Positions 35,204 to 46,757 of a DNA stretch of 64,000 bases are shown in pieces. The first letter of the stretch is position 1. The number at the start of each line of letters is the position of its first letter. Below the pieces are notes generated by a model that worked only from the letters and a program-made list of their open reading frames with translations, did no database searches and was not told where the DNA came from. This DNA is from Metellina segmentata (lineage: Eukaryota; Arthropoda; Arachnida; Araneae; Tetragnathidae), in NCBI GenBank assembly GCA_947359465.1, contig OX375881.1:77903914-77967913 (forward strand). Direction: 5' to 3'. The position numbers and the translations under genes are program-made.

Positions 35204-36976
35204 TACAGGATTCAAACTTGAGCTGCCTTTCAGCTCTCATGTTTCTATAGCAGCCTGCGATCTCACAGATCCACGTCGGCCATATCTCGTTTTGGTGAAA
35301 TGATATGTGAGTTGAACAAGTAGTAGTATGTGCGGTTTTGTATGACTGAAAATCTGTGCAATAAGCAACAAACCTTGTTTGGAATAATTAGAGATAAAAT
35401 GCCATAATAACAGTTAGTAAAATAAGATTAAGTGTACTTGAATACATTTTTGCTTAATCTATGTAATCTAGAAGCAGTTAAATCTCCATTTAACTCTTAT
35501 ATAAAAACGATGATAAGACATTTGAGGCATCGGGAGGTATGTATAAAATATTGCAGATATATTTTCGACTAAGAAGTTTAAACAGCGAGCGTTTTTGTCC
35601 GAGGCATTTATTACAACATACAGATAAAATGTAAAGTCGACAGGAATTCATTTCAGGGAGATTTAATATCAGAAATTCAGTATTTAACAAGGATTTAAAT
35701 ATTATTATAACTTAAAAAATATTTCGCTGAAAGTCTCTTTAACTTATATTTGATTTAAAGTAAAACATCACTTCAAGCATAAAACGTGGCACAATTTGAT
35801 AAATACTTAATATAGAGTTATCTTTATAAGCTTATGTTCGCGAAACATGTTTATAATGGTAATCGATGAAATAAACATTTAAATTCTGCGTCGAGAAATG
35901 CACTTTTCATTTTGTCGGTTTTAAAAACGTTGATGCGATAAGTAAACATGCGAATAGTCAAGTCAGAAGGAAAAAAATAATTAAAAATATTCATATGTTT
36001 ACATTTTATTATGAATTATTTATTTAATAAATTTCTAATTAATTTAGTAACCTTTTTCATTTAAAGACCATAATGCACAGGCTACATAATGCATATAACA
36101 TTACGAAAGCATCCTATGCATTTATAACATTTAATTAAAAAATATATGCATTAAAACAAGTAGGCTCCTATACCAATCATTTCCATCGACTCATGCGACG
36201 TTCATGAGTTACCCTGACAACAAGTAAATGCCGAACAATAACAATAAATTCAAATGTTAAAGACTTTAGAGATTCACCGGTTCTTAATTTTCTCCAAGTT
36301 GATTCTGGTTAGTGAATTTATATTCGCTTTCCATTCTGATCAGGAAATTCAGATTGCCAGTAAGGATAAGTTTTTGTTAACTCAAAAAGAATGAAGGACA
36401 TTTCAACCACATTTCGAACCTTGAATGAGAATAAGAGTTTGATATTAATGATCAGACAGTTTTAGTAATTGTGAAACTGCGTCTTATATAGCGATAAACA
36501 TTCTTAAATGTTTTTAAGTCGTAAATTTGTGGGGAATGTAACCACCATAGTTAGTTTCCAATACACTAGTGTATATGACAGAGCACTGTGCGATTTGGGA
36601 GCTATACGGTCCTTACACCTGTAATTCACTATAACTGGCAGACATGATTATGAACACGTTCGCTTACAAATTAACCGGATGAATTCCAGATGACACTAGG
36701 CACAATCAGCGTTCGCTTCGACAAAAGGTCCAATGGATTGAGGTAATAGTATAGTAGTGAATGAGATACAAATCACTTGTATCAATTGCTGGAAACTGTG
36801 TTATAACACATACAGCCTCCGACGTTTTATGTTGATTTGAGTTTGATTAAAACTTGTTATTTTCTGGAATAATGTTATCTATCAAATTTTACTTCATTGA
36901 TTCTAAACACAGCAGGTAGCAAGACGAAAAATGTTTGGTTTGATCAAGAAATTCTGATCAATATTTTTTTTTCTAA
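35204..36976. other. Unassigned stretch
   Basis: The first 200 bases hold one more unit of the 119-bp repeat (35335-35415). The rest is AT-rich with a 66-codon minus-strand frame (35490-35690) not recognised. Confidence 0.4.
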
Positions 36977-37038
36977 TGGCGGGCACATTTGACCGAAGTC
37001 ATTGGCCACTACAAGGCTGGAAGCGATGGCCACTTGTA
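36977..37038 (-). repeat. Fragment of a tRNA-SINE body
   Basis: In reverse it reads AGTGGCCATCGCTTCCAGCC then AATGACTTCGGTCAAATG, matching AGTGACCATCACTTCTGGCC and AATGACTTCGGCCAATTC in the body of the SINE at 40291-40562. The tRNA-like head is absent. Confidence 0.6.
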
Positions 37039-37109
37039 TTCTGATCAATATAAGCTGTGCGAATTTCATTTCGTCGTTCAGGAAAACAGATTACTGCTTT
37101 ACATAAGAT

Positions 37110-37270
37110 TTTCAGCTAGATAAGTAGTTGAATTAACGTCGCACTAGAGCTACAAAATGTGCTATTAGCGACAGTTTGTTATAAACCTGAAAGGGAAAGA
37201 TCAGCACGTAATTCTAAGCCACGGTCAGATGAAAATAAGATTTTCAGATATTGCATTGCGAGATGTTTGT
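37110..37270 (+). repeat. Dispersed repeat, related to 50735-50975
   Basis: TAAGTAGTTGAATTAACGTC and GCTATTAGCGACAGTTTG correspond to TAGGTAGTTGAATTAATGTC and GCTATTGGAGACCGTTTGG at 50742. I associate the wording GTAGTTGAATTAACGTCGC with a repeat widespread in arthropod genomes, but cannot name the family. Confidence 0.5.
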
Positions 37271-40200
37271 GAAGCCGCCTCTTATGGGACTAACAGCAAT
37301 TCTTAGCAAACTGATGAATCCATGTAGTTGTTTGTGGCTCGGTCCTCATTGTTTCATCGGGTTGTTTGGATTTTTCTATAATTTTTTTTTTTTGCAGAAT
37401 CCAATATGAACTGATCCTAAATGTCTCCTAGAAAAGTGTGACATCTGTGTGGGCGAAATTAAAGTAATAATGTTCATAAAAGCATTCATGAGTGATATAA
37501 TAGACCTACTGAAAGAGGCAGCAAATGGGCGGAGAGTCGATGTTCTCAGATCTCTGCAGATTCACGTGGGATTAGGAATGGTAGAATCACGTGGGCTTAT
37601 GAATAGACTTGGTCTGATTGGCTATCGAAGCGAAGACTAATGTGTTTTAATTACCCTGTATAAACATTTAAAAAATAGTACTTTGTTTCACATTAGGACT
37701 CAAGCTTTTTCCGCTATCACATGACTAATCTTCAAAACGATCGACTAGAAGAAATAGCATGGACCTGTTTGCACGTGTTTCATTTGATCATCGATGAATG
37801 AAATAATACGACGAAAGCCAGTGCCACTTACTAGGCACACAACTTTCAGACCAAACATATTATTAAACGAATTTAAGGGAATGAAATATTTTTATGCTTA
37901 TAAAATAGTGTTAGAAATAGATACTGCCCACGTTTAAATGGCTGTCGATAAGAGAGCGCTGGACAAAATCTTCAAATTAATGTCACTGCGTTCTCTCATC
38001 CCCAATCATTACGGTGTACCACACACGTCCTGCTATTTTATAGTTTCACGTACCAATTTTATAGCTGTTTCAGAATCTCGTAAAATCGAATGATGATATA
38101 AAATTACGAGTAAACGTAGTAGATTTCAAGGACGATGAAATTATCTTGCAATTTTTTTGTCCGTTTACATTCTGGAAAAGTGACTAAAAGTTTTCTGGAA
38201 GAACAAGCAGGATATATTGGTCACTTGCATGTATAAAAAGGCGATTTAAAATTTTCTATATGAAACAGTGTTTATAATTTTTGGACTTGTTACTGGGTTT
38301 CACTGTTCTTACATCTTACAGTTGTAGAATTTAACGAGGTTTCTATTTTTTAATAGCATAATATTTTCCCTGGCATATTTATTCTTTGCAGTAAATACCA
38401 CTTAAATATTTACTATGTATAAATTTTGTGGTGTTTTTAAACACAAAAATAGTTTTCCGTGAGTACACTCTGAAAGCATTTACGCACGTAAAAATATCTG
38501 AATAAAATCTAATTTTAGATAGAAAATTAATTTTTGGTTGAAAAAAATTATTTTCTGACATAGTACATAATTTTTTCCATTATAATGAAAACAAACACAT
38601 CAATGTATAAGTCATAAACGAATTAAGTTGTGCAAATTCGAAACTTTTTCATTTGGCATGCTCTTCAAATCATTACATTACCATAGTGATGCAATTGAAA
38701 CTCATGATGGGCAGTTGCAACTTATCACCTATATTTAATGGATATAGTTATAGTAATATCAGTAATTAATACTAGAAATAAAATGCTTCAATTGCAAAAA
38801 TGAAAATGCTTTTCTATAAAACTGTGTTTATTAAATAAAAGAAAATTTTAATAGGATGCGAATGAAATCTGCTTAAGAGAACTCGAACAGAAAACTGAAA
38901 CTTCTAAGATGGGAAGAAAGGAACTATTCGCTTAGTACCGTGTAGATGAACATGTCGGAACATCTGTCCAGTTCATGTGTAGAGATGCATCTCAATAATT
39001 ATAACAGCAGGAAATCAAGTGAAATATCAACCCACCCAAAAGAACGTTAAAGATATGATTCTATCAAAAAATAATACGTAATCAATCAGTAAAATATAAT
39101 TGAAATTTACACAATTTAAAGACATGAAAGGTTATATTTAATTAAATTATATCACAGATATATTTACAAATATTTTTAAAGTTAATTTATAGATAAAATG
39201 ATCCCCGAATGGCGTTAGAAAAGACAGTTGGAATTCTTATTTACCACTAAATACCACGAAAGGAGAATTTACTTATAATCTCCTTTAGCTACCAAGATAT
39301 ACGCAACGCATAGCCACAAATCTTTTCTATAATTATTTGTGACTTTCTCATTTGCTACTTTGAATTTAATAAAATTCATAGGTTTATCATAGTCAATGGA
39401 CTGCTTTTACAAGTTTATAGGCCGAGTCTAGAAAATTCCATAGACTTGTTTTTTATTTAATCCTCCATGAAACCTCAACAGAGATATTTTTGTGGTATCG
39501 TCGCACCCGAAAGTGTAACGTGAAAACAATACGAATTTTACACAAGAAGACAACCAACAGCTAAGATATTTAAGTTCTTAACATTAAGAAAAATATACAG
39601 TATTTGCATCATCACATTAACATCATTACACCAATACATAAAAGTATGTACTATATTGCAGTTCACAAGCTCCACCTACTGCTTCCGGATCCCTAATGTT
39701 ATCTCCAACGCCATCTCCCAGAAGCCCCCCCCCCCAAAAAAAAAAAAAATGGTAAAACTCAAAACCAATCAGACATTATCTGGACGAACACCACCTGTAA
39801 AAGACGTTCTATTTTAACTCTTCTTCTCAATTCGTTGTAAAGCGCGTGACGGACGGCCAGCAGCTGGCGTGAAACAATAAAAATATAAGCATTCCGATGA
39901 CACAATGGATTAGGCAAGTGACCTCTCCCAAGGATCAAGTACAAAGTAGTTTCTCACGATGTCACATAGTCCATCTAGTTTTCGAAACAATCAGCCAATG
40001 AAGAGATATATATTTCTGGTCATATATGTTCTCAAGACAAAACTGCCATATTACTCAGAACAAAACGAAAATATCAAAATTTGGAAACCCAAATAGTCGC
40101 CTACCTAGAATAGGTGACAGTTTGAAATAGGGAGGGCTAGGCAAGGCAGATCTGTTTACAAGGTGAAGATAAACCTCTAGCATAACGAAATAATGTGGTT

Positions 40201-40290
40201 CAAAAGGAAATTAAAATAATTTTAAATATTATATTGGAAATTTTTGATATTTAAATGAATTATAGATTTACCCTTCTGTATCCTATTCTT
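37271..40290. other. Unassigned stretch
   Basis: Short frames only (37449-37640 plus; 38379-38561 and 39759-39944 minus), none recognised. AT-rich between 38100 and 39700. A segment near 39895-39945 weakly resembles a tRNA head (CACAATGGATTAGGC and AGGATCAAGTAC). Confidence 0.35.
39726..39749. repeat. Poly(C) directly followed by poly(A)
   Basis: Ten C are followed by fourteen A. Such tracts are prone to assembly or sequencing length errors. Confidence 0.95.
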
Positions 40291-40562
40291 GCCGACCAAC
40301 CGGTCTAGTGGTCAATGTGTTGGCCTCTGAATCGGAAGGTTCCTGGTTCGAATCCGGGTCAGGGCCTGGATGTAAATTGTGCTGTCCTTTGTTAAGTACA
40401 ATGATTTTCCACCCACTGGGTGCCCCTTAAACAAGTGACCATCACTTCTGGCCTTGCATAAGGCTACAATGACTTCGGCCAATTCTGTACTGTATTGTAT
40501 TATGTACTGCATTTGTCTTTGCAATCTGTACCCAGCCTTGCCATTGGAAATAAAAAAATATC
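40291..40562 (+). repeat. tRNA-derived SINE
   Basis: The head 40291-40365 has a box A-like TCTAGTGGTCAATG region at 40302-40316 and a perfect box B, GGTTCGAATCC, at 40345-40355, giving an internal RNA polymerase III promoter. The tRNA-unrelated body includes AAGTGACCATCACTTCTGGC and AATGACTTCGGCCAATTC, and the element ends at an A-rich AATAAAAAAAT tail. It has no coding capacity and would depend on a LINE for movement. Several overlapping frames here (40312-40578 minus, 40454-40681 plus) are spurious. Confidence 0.8.
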
Positions 40563-40734
40563 CTATATTTAAAAACATCCCTTTAAATATAGCGCGGTTC
40601 GTCCACTTTTGGATCTTCAGCCATAGAACTCATATACCAATTGAAACATGTAAAAGACAGTCGATTTTAAGACGGCTATGAATATTTGCCATTTTCCAAG
40701 CAGCTTTTAAATTGAGATTGCCTCTGCAAACGTT

Positions 40735-40985
40735 TTTACCCTCCAAGTGATTTGAGCGAGATGTATATCTCGTCCCTCAAGACCTGATCAATTTTGCTAA
40801 TGGCTATATATCTCGTCAACCAATATCTGATCAGTTTTTCTGGTGAGATACAATCAGTAGGACGGTTTATTATGCGACGAGAAAGATATTTTCCAGTCTC
40901 CGTAAATAATGGATATAACATTGGGCGAGAAAATAGATACGTATTGTCGTATATAGACTGTATCCGACAGCAAATGCATGTTCTC
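40735..40985 (-). mobile_element. PiggyBac-like subterminal fragment
   Basis: Repeated ATATCTCGTC blocks (40764, 40807) and AATATCTGATCAGTTTTTCT match, in inverse, the piggyBac-like end at 28057-28255, which reads AATATCTGGTCAGTTTTGCT. Its TTAA target site could not be placed. Overlapping frames 40736-41020 and 40794-40991 are by-products. Confidence 0.4.
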
Positions 40986-41306
40986 AAATAGATCCCAGAC
41001 GGACACAAAATCGAATACATTTTTCGGCATATATCATCTCCAATTGTAGGGAAAATCTCTATACGTCTGTGAGGGAATTTGAAACATTATGCTTGAGCCC
41101 AAAACGAGTGCTAGCGATACATTTGTAAGCGTTTCCTTTTGGATTCTGAAACTCAATTGGAACCAATTTTTCGGTGTCTGTCCAAATGTTAGAAGGAGAT
41201 AATATTCCAATTCAAAAATGAATCAGAATACTGAATGTTTTGTTTCTATATTTTCACGTTCATTTTCTGAGCGTGATCAGTTAAGAATTTACAAAAAGCA
41301 TCCTTT

Positions 41307-41360
41307 TAGAGATGAGCAAAACTGAAATTTTGCGGTACCGGCATTAACGGTTTTTGCTAT
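41307..41360 (+). mobile_element. Possible hAT terminus
   Basis: TAGAGATGAGCAAAACTGAA followed by GCGGTACCGGCATTAACGG resembles the TAGAGATGGGCAAAA-type terminus of several hAT families, which is followed by GGTACCGG motifs. No matching right end was found; GCTACCGGTTAATTATT near 41480 may be an internal repeat. Confidence 0.35.
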
Positions 41361-42276
41361 TTTATGCACTAATTATTACTATTAACTGACAGTATATTAC
41401 CAGATGTTCATACTGTAGCAAGTAACTAACCTTAGCAAATGTATTAAACGGTAATTATTATCTGTTATAATTTAATGTGTGCTACCGGTTAATTATTAAA
41501 CTAAAAATATGTTTCAACTTCTTGATTGTTTGTAAGCAATTTTTATAAATTTCAAGTTTTTAATTAAATTATAATTCATTGTAAATCGCTTCACTGAAAT
41601 CGCAAGGACACATTTAGTGAGAGTTAACAGTTTAGATTGCACATGTTAACTGCTATTTTGTAATAACACTGTTTTTTAAACTACAAGTACCACCACGTAT
41701 TTATTCTTAAATCAGCTAAAAGCATTCTATAAGTAAACTAGATGATAACCACTTTTCGTTTCACTATCCTAAATAAATATTTGTTTGGTATGTGTCAATC
41801 TCGAACTAATTACCTTTTTCCCACTTGACAGCTTTCTAGCAATCTTATACTGTCACAACTACTTACAATACTAGTCAATATTACTAACTACCAGTAATAT
41901 TGCCTTCCAGAAATTACTTTTCACTAGGAAAAATTAGAAAAACACATTCGAAAGTCATTTTCATATATAACTTATATTAGTTCGATGATCACGCACATCT
42001 TTATGACAGGCTAGTTGTTTTATCGACGTTCTAATTAAATTGATGGAGCATGTAGGCGGAGTCATTGTCGTAAGGTTTCACAAGGATTTAGAATAAATTG
42101 ATTGAAGGTTTTTCATTACACTCGAACATTAGTACTGTATTAGCATTCGTGCACTCTTCCAATGCTACAAGATCTTCAAAAAGAGCGATCGGGATTAATA
42201 ACATTAAGTGTCAAGCACATGCTCCATCTATTTCCTTGGAAAGTCGAAATGGTGCTTGTAATTTCATGGATTTGTT
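41361..42276. other. Unassigned AT-rich stretch
   Basis: May be the interior of a hAT element starting at 41307. The 60-codon frame 42098-42280 is not recognised. Confidence 0.35.
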
Positions 42277-42280
42277 TTAA

Positions 42281-43128
42281 CCCTTAACTGCTATGTCACA
42301 AACCGTCTCATAACTAGTGTGGAGGGGTCTTTCAGACCTCGCTGACTAAAGTGCGTATAAAGTTGATTAATATAATTTATTAATGAAAGATTATTTACAT
42401 AATTATTATTTATACATTTTAAATTTAGATTATTCAATTCTTAACATGAAATACATTTTATATTACTATATAAGTTAAGTAGATTCCAAGTCTTTTCAGT
42501 CTCAGCTTTCGGACCCAATTTTGCAGGACGTTTCAACTCTAGAAACTGTAAAACTATGTTGTGTTTTGGCGTTCTAGCGGCACGATTAGGTCCTCCCCCC
42601 CCTTGGGCATTTCATTTGAAGTCATTTTTCTGTAGAAATATTATTCTTGTACTGACGCACTTGAAATGTATTCATCTTCAACTGCTTAAATTTCCGAATC
42701 CGTTTCGTGTTCGCTTTCAATAAAATTATCCGAAATTTCACTGTCCCAGTACTCTTTTTCCGACCAATTCAACGACCAATTATCCTGAATTTCGTTTTGT
42801 GTAAGATAAACAGGTCGTTTTTAAGTAAAGTTTGTTGCCTTTTTAGGCTCTCTGCCGAAATTATCTACTCCAAATTTGATGATTTCATTCAACAATAACG
42901 GTAACGCAAATGCTGCGAAGGGTCTAAGAGACCACGCGGGAAATGAAAAAACTAAATAGTGTAAAAAACTAAATAGTTAGGGCAGCCAAACCAGTCCTGG
43001 AATGTGGCTTATGTTGGACGTAGTAGGAATACACTGAATAGGACAAAGACCAATATTCACTTTAAGGGGTAGAAACAACCTGTCAAAAATGACTCGGGGT
43101 CTGTGAGACCCATCACAGCAGTTAAAGG
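42281..43128. mobile_element. PiggyBac deletion derivative
   Basis: The left end, CCCTTAACTGCTATGTC, follows TTAA (42277-42280). The right end in reverse reads CCTTTAACTGCTGTGATGG, next to TTCA (one change from TTAA). Palindromic GGGTCT...AGACC blocks lie near both ends (42325, 42920, 43096), a known piggyBac layout. It is 848 bp, against about 2.5 kb for a full element. An N-terminal transposase remnant remains on the minus strand. Confidence 0.75.
42500..42800 (-). pseudogene. PiggyBac transposase N-terminal remnant
   Basis: The minus strand reads an acidic stretch (EYWDSEISDNFIESEHETDS, then a stop) and, after further stops and a shift, NRAARTPKHNIVLQFLELKR with PAKLGPKAE. PiggyBac-family transposases have an acidic N-terminus followed by an RTPxHNIV...GPK/RxPA segment before the DDD domain. 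The catalytic part is deleted, so the copy is inactive. The plus-strand frame at 42707-42898 is antisense. Confidence 0.55.
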
Positions 43129-43475
43129 TTCATGTAAACTAAAATACGGGCCACCTGCTTTTGACTTCCATAAGGCATTAGAACCCATTTTAATTCGTCT
43201 AAATTCACTCAATTTGAATATAATGCTTCCAGATCCTACAAAGTGGCGTTATCTCTCCTAGTAATTTATCTTCTCGACGTATATTACCCAATAGTGACCT
43301 GCCTCCTTATGCAAACAGGTGTCCAAACTACAGTGGTGTCCAAAATTATCTTTACATGCATAGATTCACGGATTTCTCAGAAACTGTAAGCTATAATTTT
43401 TTGAATTTGCTTGGAATCAGACATAACATTATAACACATAAATACAAAGGAAAAGGTTCAACAACACTGCATATT

Positions 43476-43730
43476 TGTGCTCAAATGGCAAAATGCTATA
43501 AGTAACTTTTTTTAATTTTTCGTGACAGCAATTTTAAGATTCATAATTCAACATGCGGTTCTGTGGTGTTTAATTTATTACAATTTGCCCACCTTTGTTT
43601 TCTCATAAACTAAAAGAAAAAGACTTACCACATTTTGCCACCTTCTAAAAATTAGCAAACCAGACTCCAGGATGGGACTTACTAAATTTTTTGGGAAAAG
43701 TGACTTATAACATTTTGTCATTTGAGCACA
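43476..43730. repeat. Inverted repeat nested in the Tc1-like element
   Basis: TGTGCTCAAATGGCAAAATG at 43476 pairs with, in reverse from 43730, TGTGCTCAAATGACAAAATG. Both continue (C/T)TATAAGT(A/C)ACTTTT. A third internal copy of GGCAAAATGTGGTAAGTC lies near 43630 in the reverse sense. This looks like a separate MITE of about 255 bp. Confidence 0.65.
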
Positions 43731-44318
43731 TATATGATATAAAACTAACATGGAACCATAAAAGTGGCAATAATATGTGACAAGGAGAGTTCAGAAGAAA
43801 ATGATTAAAGCAGAAAAAAATAAAGGCTGATGAATTTAATATGGAACTAGATCACCCCTGACTGGTACACACATATCACAACGTGATTTCATGCTGTCAA
43901 TAATGCTGTTTACCAGAGTTTGGGGAATTAAGATGCACTCAATCCAGCAATGCGATATTCAGGGCCTTTATATATTTTGGAAGAGGTATATATGTATCCG
44001 TACAACTGCTTTTCCAAGGTAGTCTCATAAGTTATCTTTCGGGTTCAGATCAGGATATTTTGCTGTCCACGATATTCGCTCAGAGGCTTCATTTTCAAGG
44101 AATACATCAATGAGGTTTGCTCCATGTGGAAGAACATTATCGGTCATAAATATAAAATAAAATTCATATGCACCTCAGAAACGTCTTACATATTGTTGTA
44201 AGACCTAATCCCGATATCTCTGGTTGGTCATAGATCCTCTGTTGAAAAAGTGTAGGGGCGTACGTCAATCGATCGTTATTCCACCACACTCCATCAAACC
44301 TGAACAACCAAAACGGTT

Positions 44319-44560
44319 AGAGTCAAACTTCTTATCGTCAAGGATCTTTTTTATGGGTCCAAAGCGCAGTGCGACAAATCAACACATTCGACAAGCTGCA
44401 CGACATCGTTGATCGGCATGTGTCTCGCCAATCTCGTGCAAAAGTGCAGGATGTCCTTTGTTAAGTTTTGGAGCATCGTCCATACAGTCAAGACCTGGCA
44501 CCCACCTTCCATCTGTTTGGACCCATAAAGAAGTTCATTGACTGTAAGAAGTTTGACTCT
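44319..44560. repeat. Inverted duplication of a transposase segment
   Basis: AGAGTCAAACTTCTTA...TTTATGGGTCCAAA occurs on the plus strand at 44319-44363 and again on the minus strand at about 44560-44514, with a 150-base spacer. The minus copy is the part read RVKLLTVNELLYGSK. An internal inversion or fold-back of the Tc1-like remnant would explain it. Confidence 0.7.
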
Positions 44561-44740
44561 GTCGATGGCACTCAAACGAGTCGTGCGAAGGTATCTCTTC
44601 TGGCAGCCGACGGAGTTTTATAAGTCCACGATTTTCAAACTGATCCATGGTTAGGGAAAATGCCTGAACATACATGGAAATTATGTGGAAAAGTAATAAA
44701 TGGGTAATATTTTCATATCTGTTTCCTATTGGCATTGATT

Positions 44741-46757
44741 TTACATTATCTGAGTTACTTATTGATACTCCCTCGTACTAAATATGCTGGTATGTGCTTT
44801 ACAGGGAACACATCTTAGTATTTTTCTGCTGTGAATTGAAATAACTATATTTGCAAGAAGGTCAAATGAGAAAGAAGTTAGTCCTTTTATACATTACGAC
44901 GTTTTTAATATGCTTATAGAACTTCAGTTTCACCTTGAAGAATGTGATCTTAGAATATAAAACATAGACTTTGCTCAATTCGCAATTAAAAAATGCGTGA
45001 TATATTCCATACATCTATGCAAGATAATCGTTATTTAGGATTGAGAAGTTAGATATCGTTTTCGATTCCTAACTTTCTGATTAAGGACACTGTAGAGAAT
45101 AAGTGTTTGTCGTGTTGGATGCATTCAGTTAATGTAACGTGTCTTACGGTTGTTGTGCTTGAGGACATAAAAACAAAATGTCGCACAGATCGTGATGAAC
45201 AGTTATCGGTATTTTTGATGCTGGTCATAAAAGAGGATTTTATGACCGTAATGTAAGTATGTGTTCAAGATATTGATATCGACAAGGTCTGGAAGCAATT
45301 TGAGGTTTTAAGTGCCATACTTTGCGTGTTCAGCATTTTGCTTTGATAGGGAAATTCAATCTAGAGGAGGAAACACATTTTATTACCAAAAGTATAGTTG
45401 AGACATATTTGACATTCATATAATTTAAAACAAAAAACTCTACTCTAGTTTAACATTGAACTTTTCGCATGCATGTTTATCTACAACCATTTGCTTAACA
45501 CGCGATTATTATGTTGAATTCAAATAACTTGGTCGAATGAAAGTTATTTTAAGTAAAAATATCTTTTAAAATGCAATCATTACATGTTTTTTAGTTTGAA
45601 GCAGAAATGACACATTTGACTTTCCGACAAAATTGTGGAAACTTCTGCAAGTTCAAAAAATAAATTTATGCATTTAATGTATTTTCCAATGTATTAAAAA
45701 TGTATTATGGAAATAAATGTATCTACTACAAAGGAGTACGTAAGAATAAAGATAATATCGGCTAGCGCTTGTGAAAAACCCGTGGGTGCATTCCCTTCAA
45801 GATATTTTGAAGTAATGAAAAGCTGAACTTTGAAATAAGGTGCCATGGTGTAAATAGTAAGTTATTCATAGAGCGAACTGAAGTATGTTGTGAGCTTATG
45901 TAGTACTTCACTTAGTAAGTAAAGCAAAATGGAAAAGACATCTTCCCCTTGAGAATTTATTATTACTAAGTGTTTTTGCAGTATTTGTAAGTTGTAACCT
46001 GTCAGAGCTCATTGTTTTACAACTCCTTTTCAGCAGGAATATCACAATCAAGATGAACATTTCATATTTGAGTACAATCCATGCATATATGTTCATGATA
46101 AATATACAAACGTTACTGTATTTTAACAATATGTGCTGGTATTGCTAAGTGATGAAGTGAGTATACAGCTCATTTTGCATGGTTTTGTTTTTATTCTTTT
46201 TGTAAAGATATTGAACTAAGTCCATAGAGATTCAAGTATATTTGCATTTAATTCAGATGTGTCTAGTAAAATATTCCACACCACTTTTCTACTCTAATCT
46301 CAAACCTACAGACGTTCTTTGCTTAGAAATTATTTACTCCTCACTCGGTTTTACATTTCAAAAAAGTTAACATTTCCCAATTTATTCCTGAAATGACTAG
46401 ATATATATGGGTTTCCTGATCTTATAAGTTTTAATATTTTCTGTTTCAGTACATATAGAGTAAGGGGTTATACATAAACCTTCTTAAAAGTTAACACTCT
46501 GAGTATGAGATTTCTGTGTTGCATTGTCTGTTACTCCACCACTCTCACAGTGGCTTATTAATCTTATCTATTGGTTGAAAGTATCCTAGAAAATATTATA
46601 TTGGTCAAGAAGGAAGTGGTTAGAATTCTTGTAGGAACGACTGTAGGTTGTAGTTCGAATATATGTGAATGAACCCTTCGTAAGGTCAAGGTATTGTTAC
46701 GTTAAATGTAAAGAATATTCTTCATAGAACTTTACTTTAAAGAAACATATTTTGGTA
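44741..46757. other. Unassigned AT-rich stretch
   Basis: 46595-46700 (TTATATTGGTCAAGAAGG and following) may be a fourth copy of the dispersed repeat at 19810-20063. A 73-codon minus-strand frame (45908-46129) is not recognised. Confidence 0.35.

Larger units (their letters stand above)
43331..44740 (-). mobile_element. Degenerate Tc1-like element with nested inverted repeat
   Basis: The end TA|CAGTGGTGTCCAAAATTATC at 43331 is Tc1/mariner-like. On the minus strand the transposase C-terminal half reads MTDNVLPHGANLIDVFLENE, then PDLNPKDNL, then DYLGKAVVR (44150 to about 43970). The second and third catalytic positions are separated by 34 residues, with Asp rather than Glu at the third. The start may be MDQFENRG at about 44650. 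Stops and shifts are frequent. The far end is unclear; GGACACTGTA near 45082-45091 could be the other terminal repeat. Confidence 0.6.

Noticed and set aside
40291..40365. Functional tRNA gene
   Set aside because: Both boxes are present, but the segment is followed by a SINE body and A-rich tail, and a second body fragment exists at 36977.
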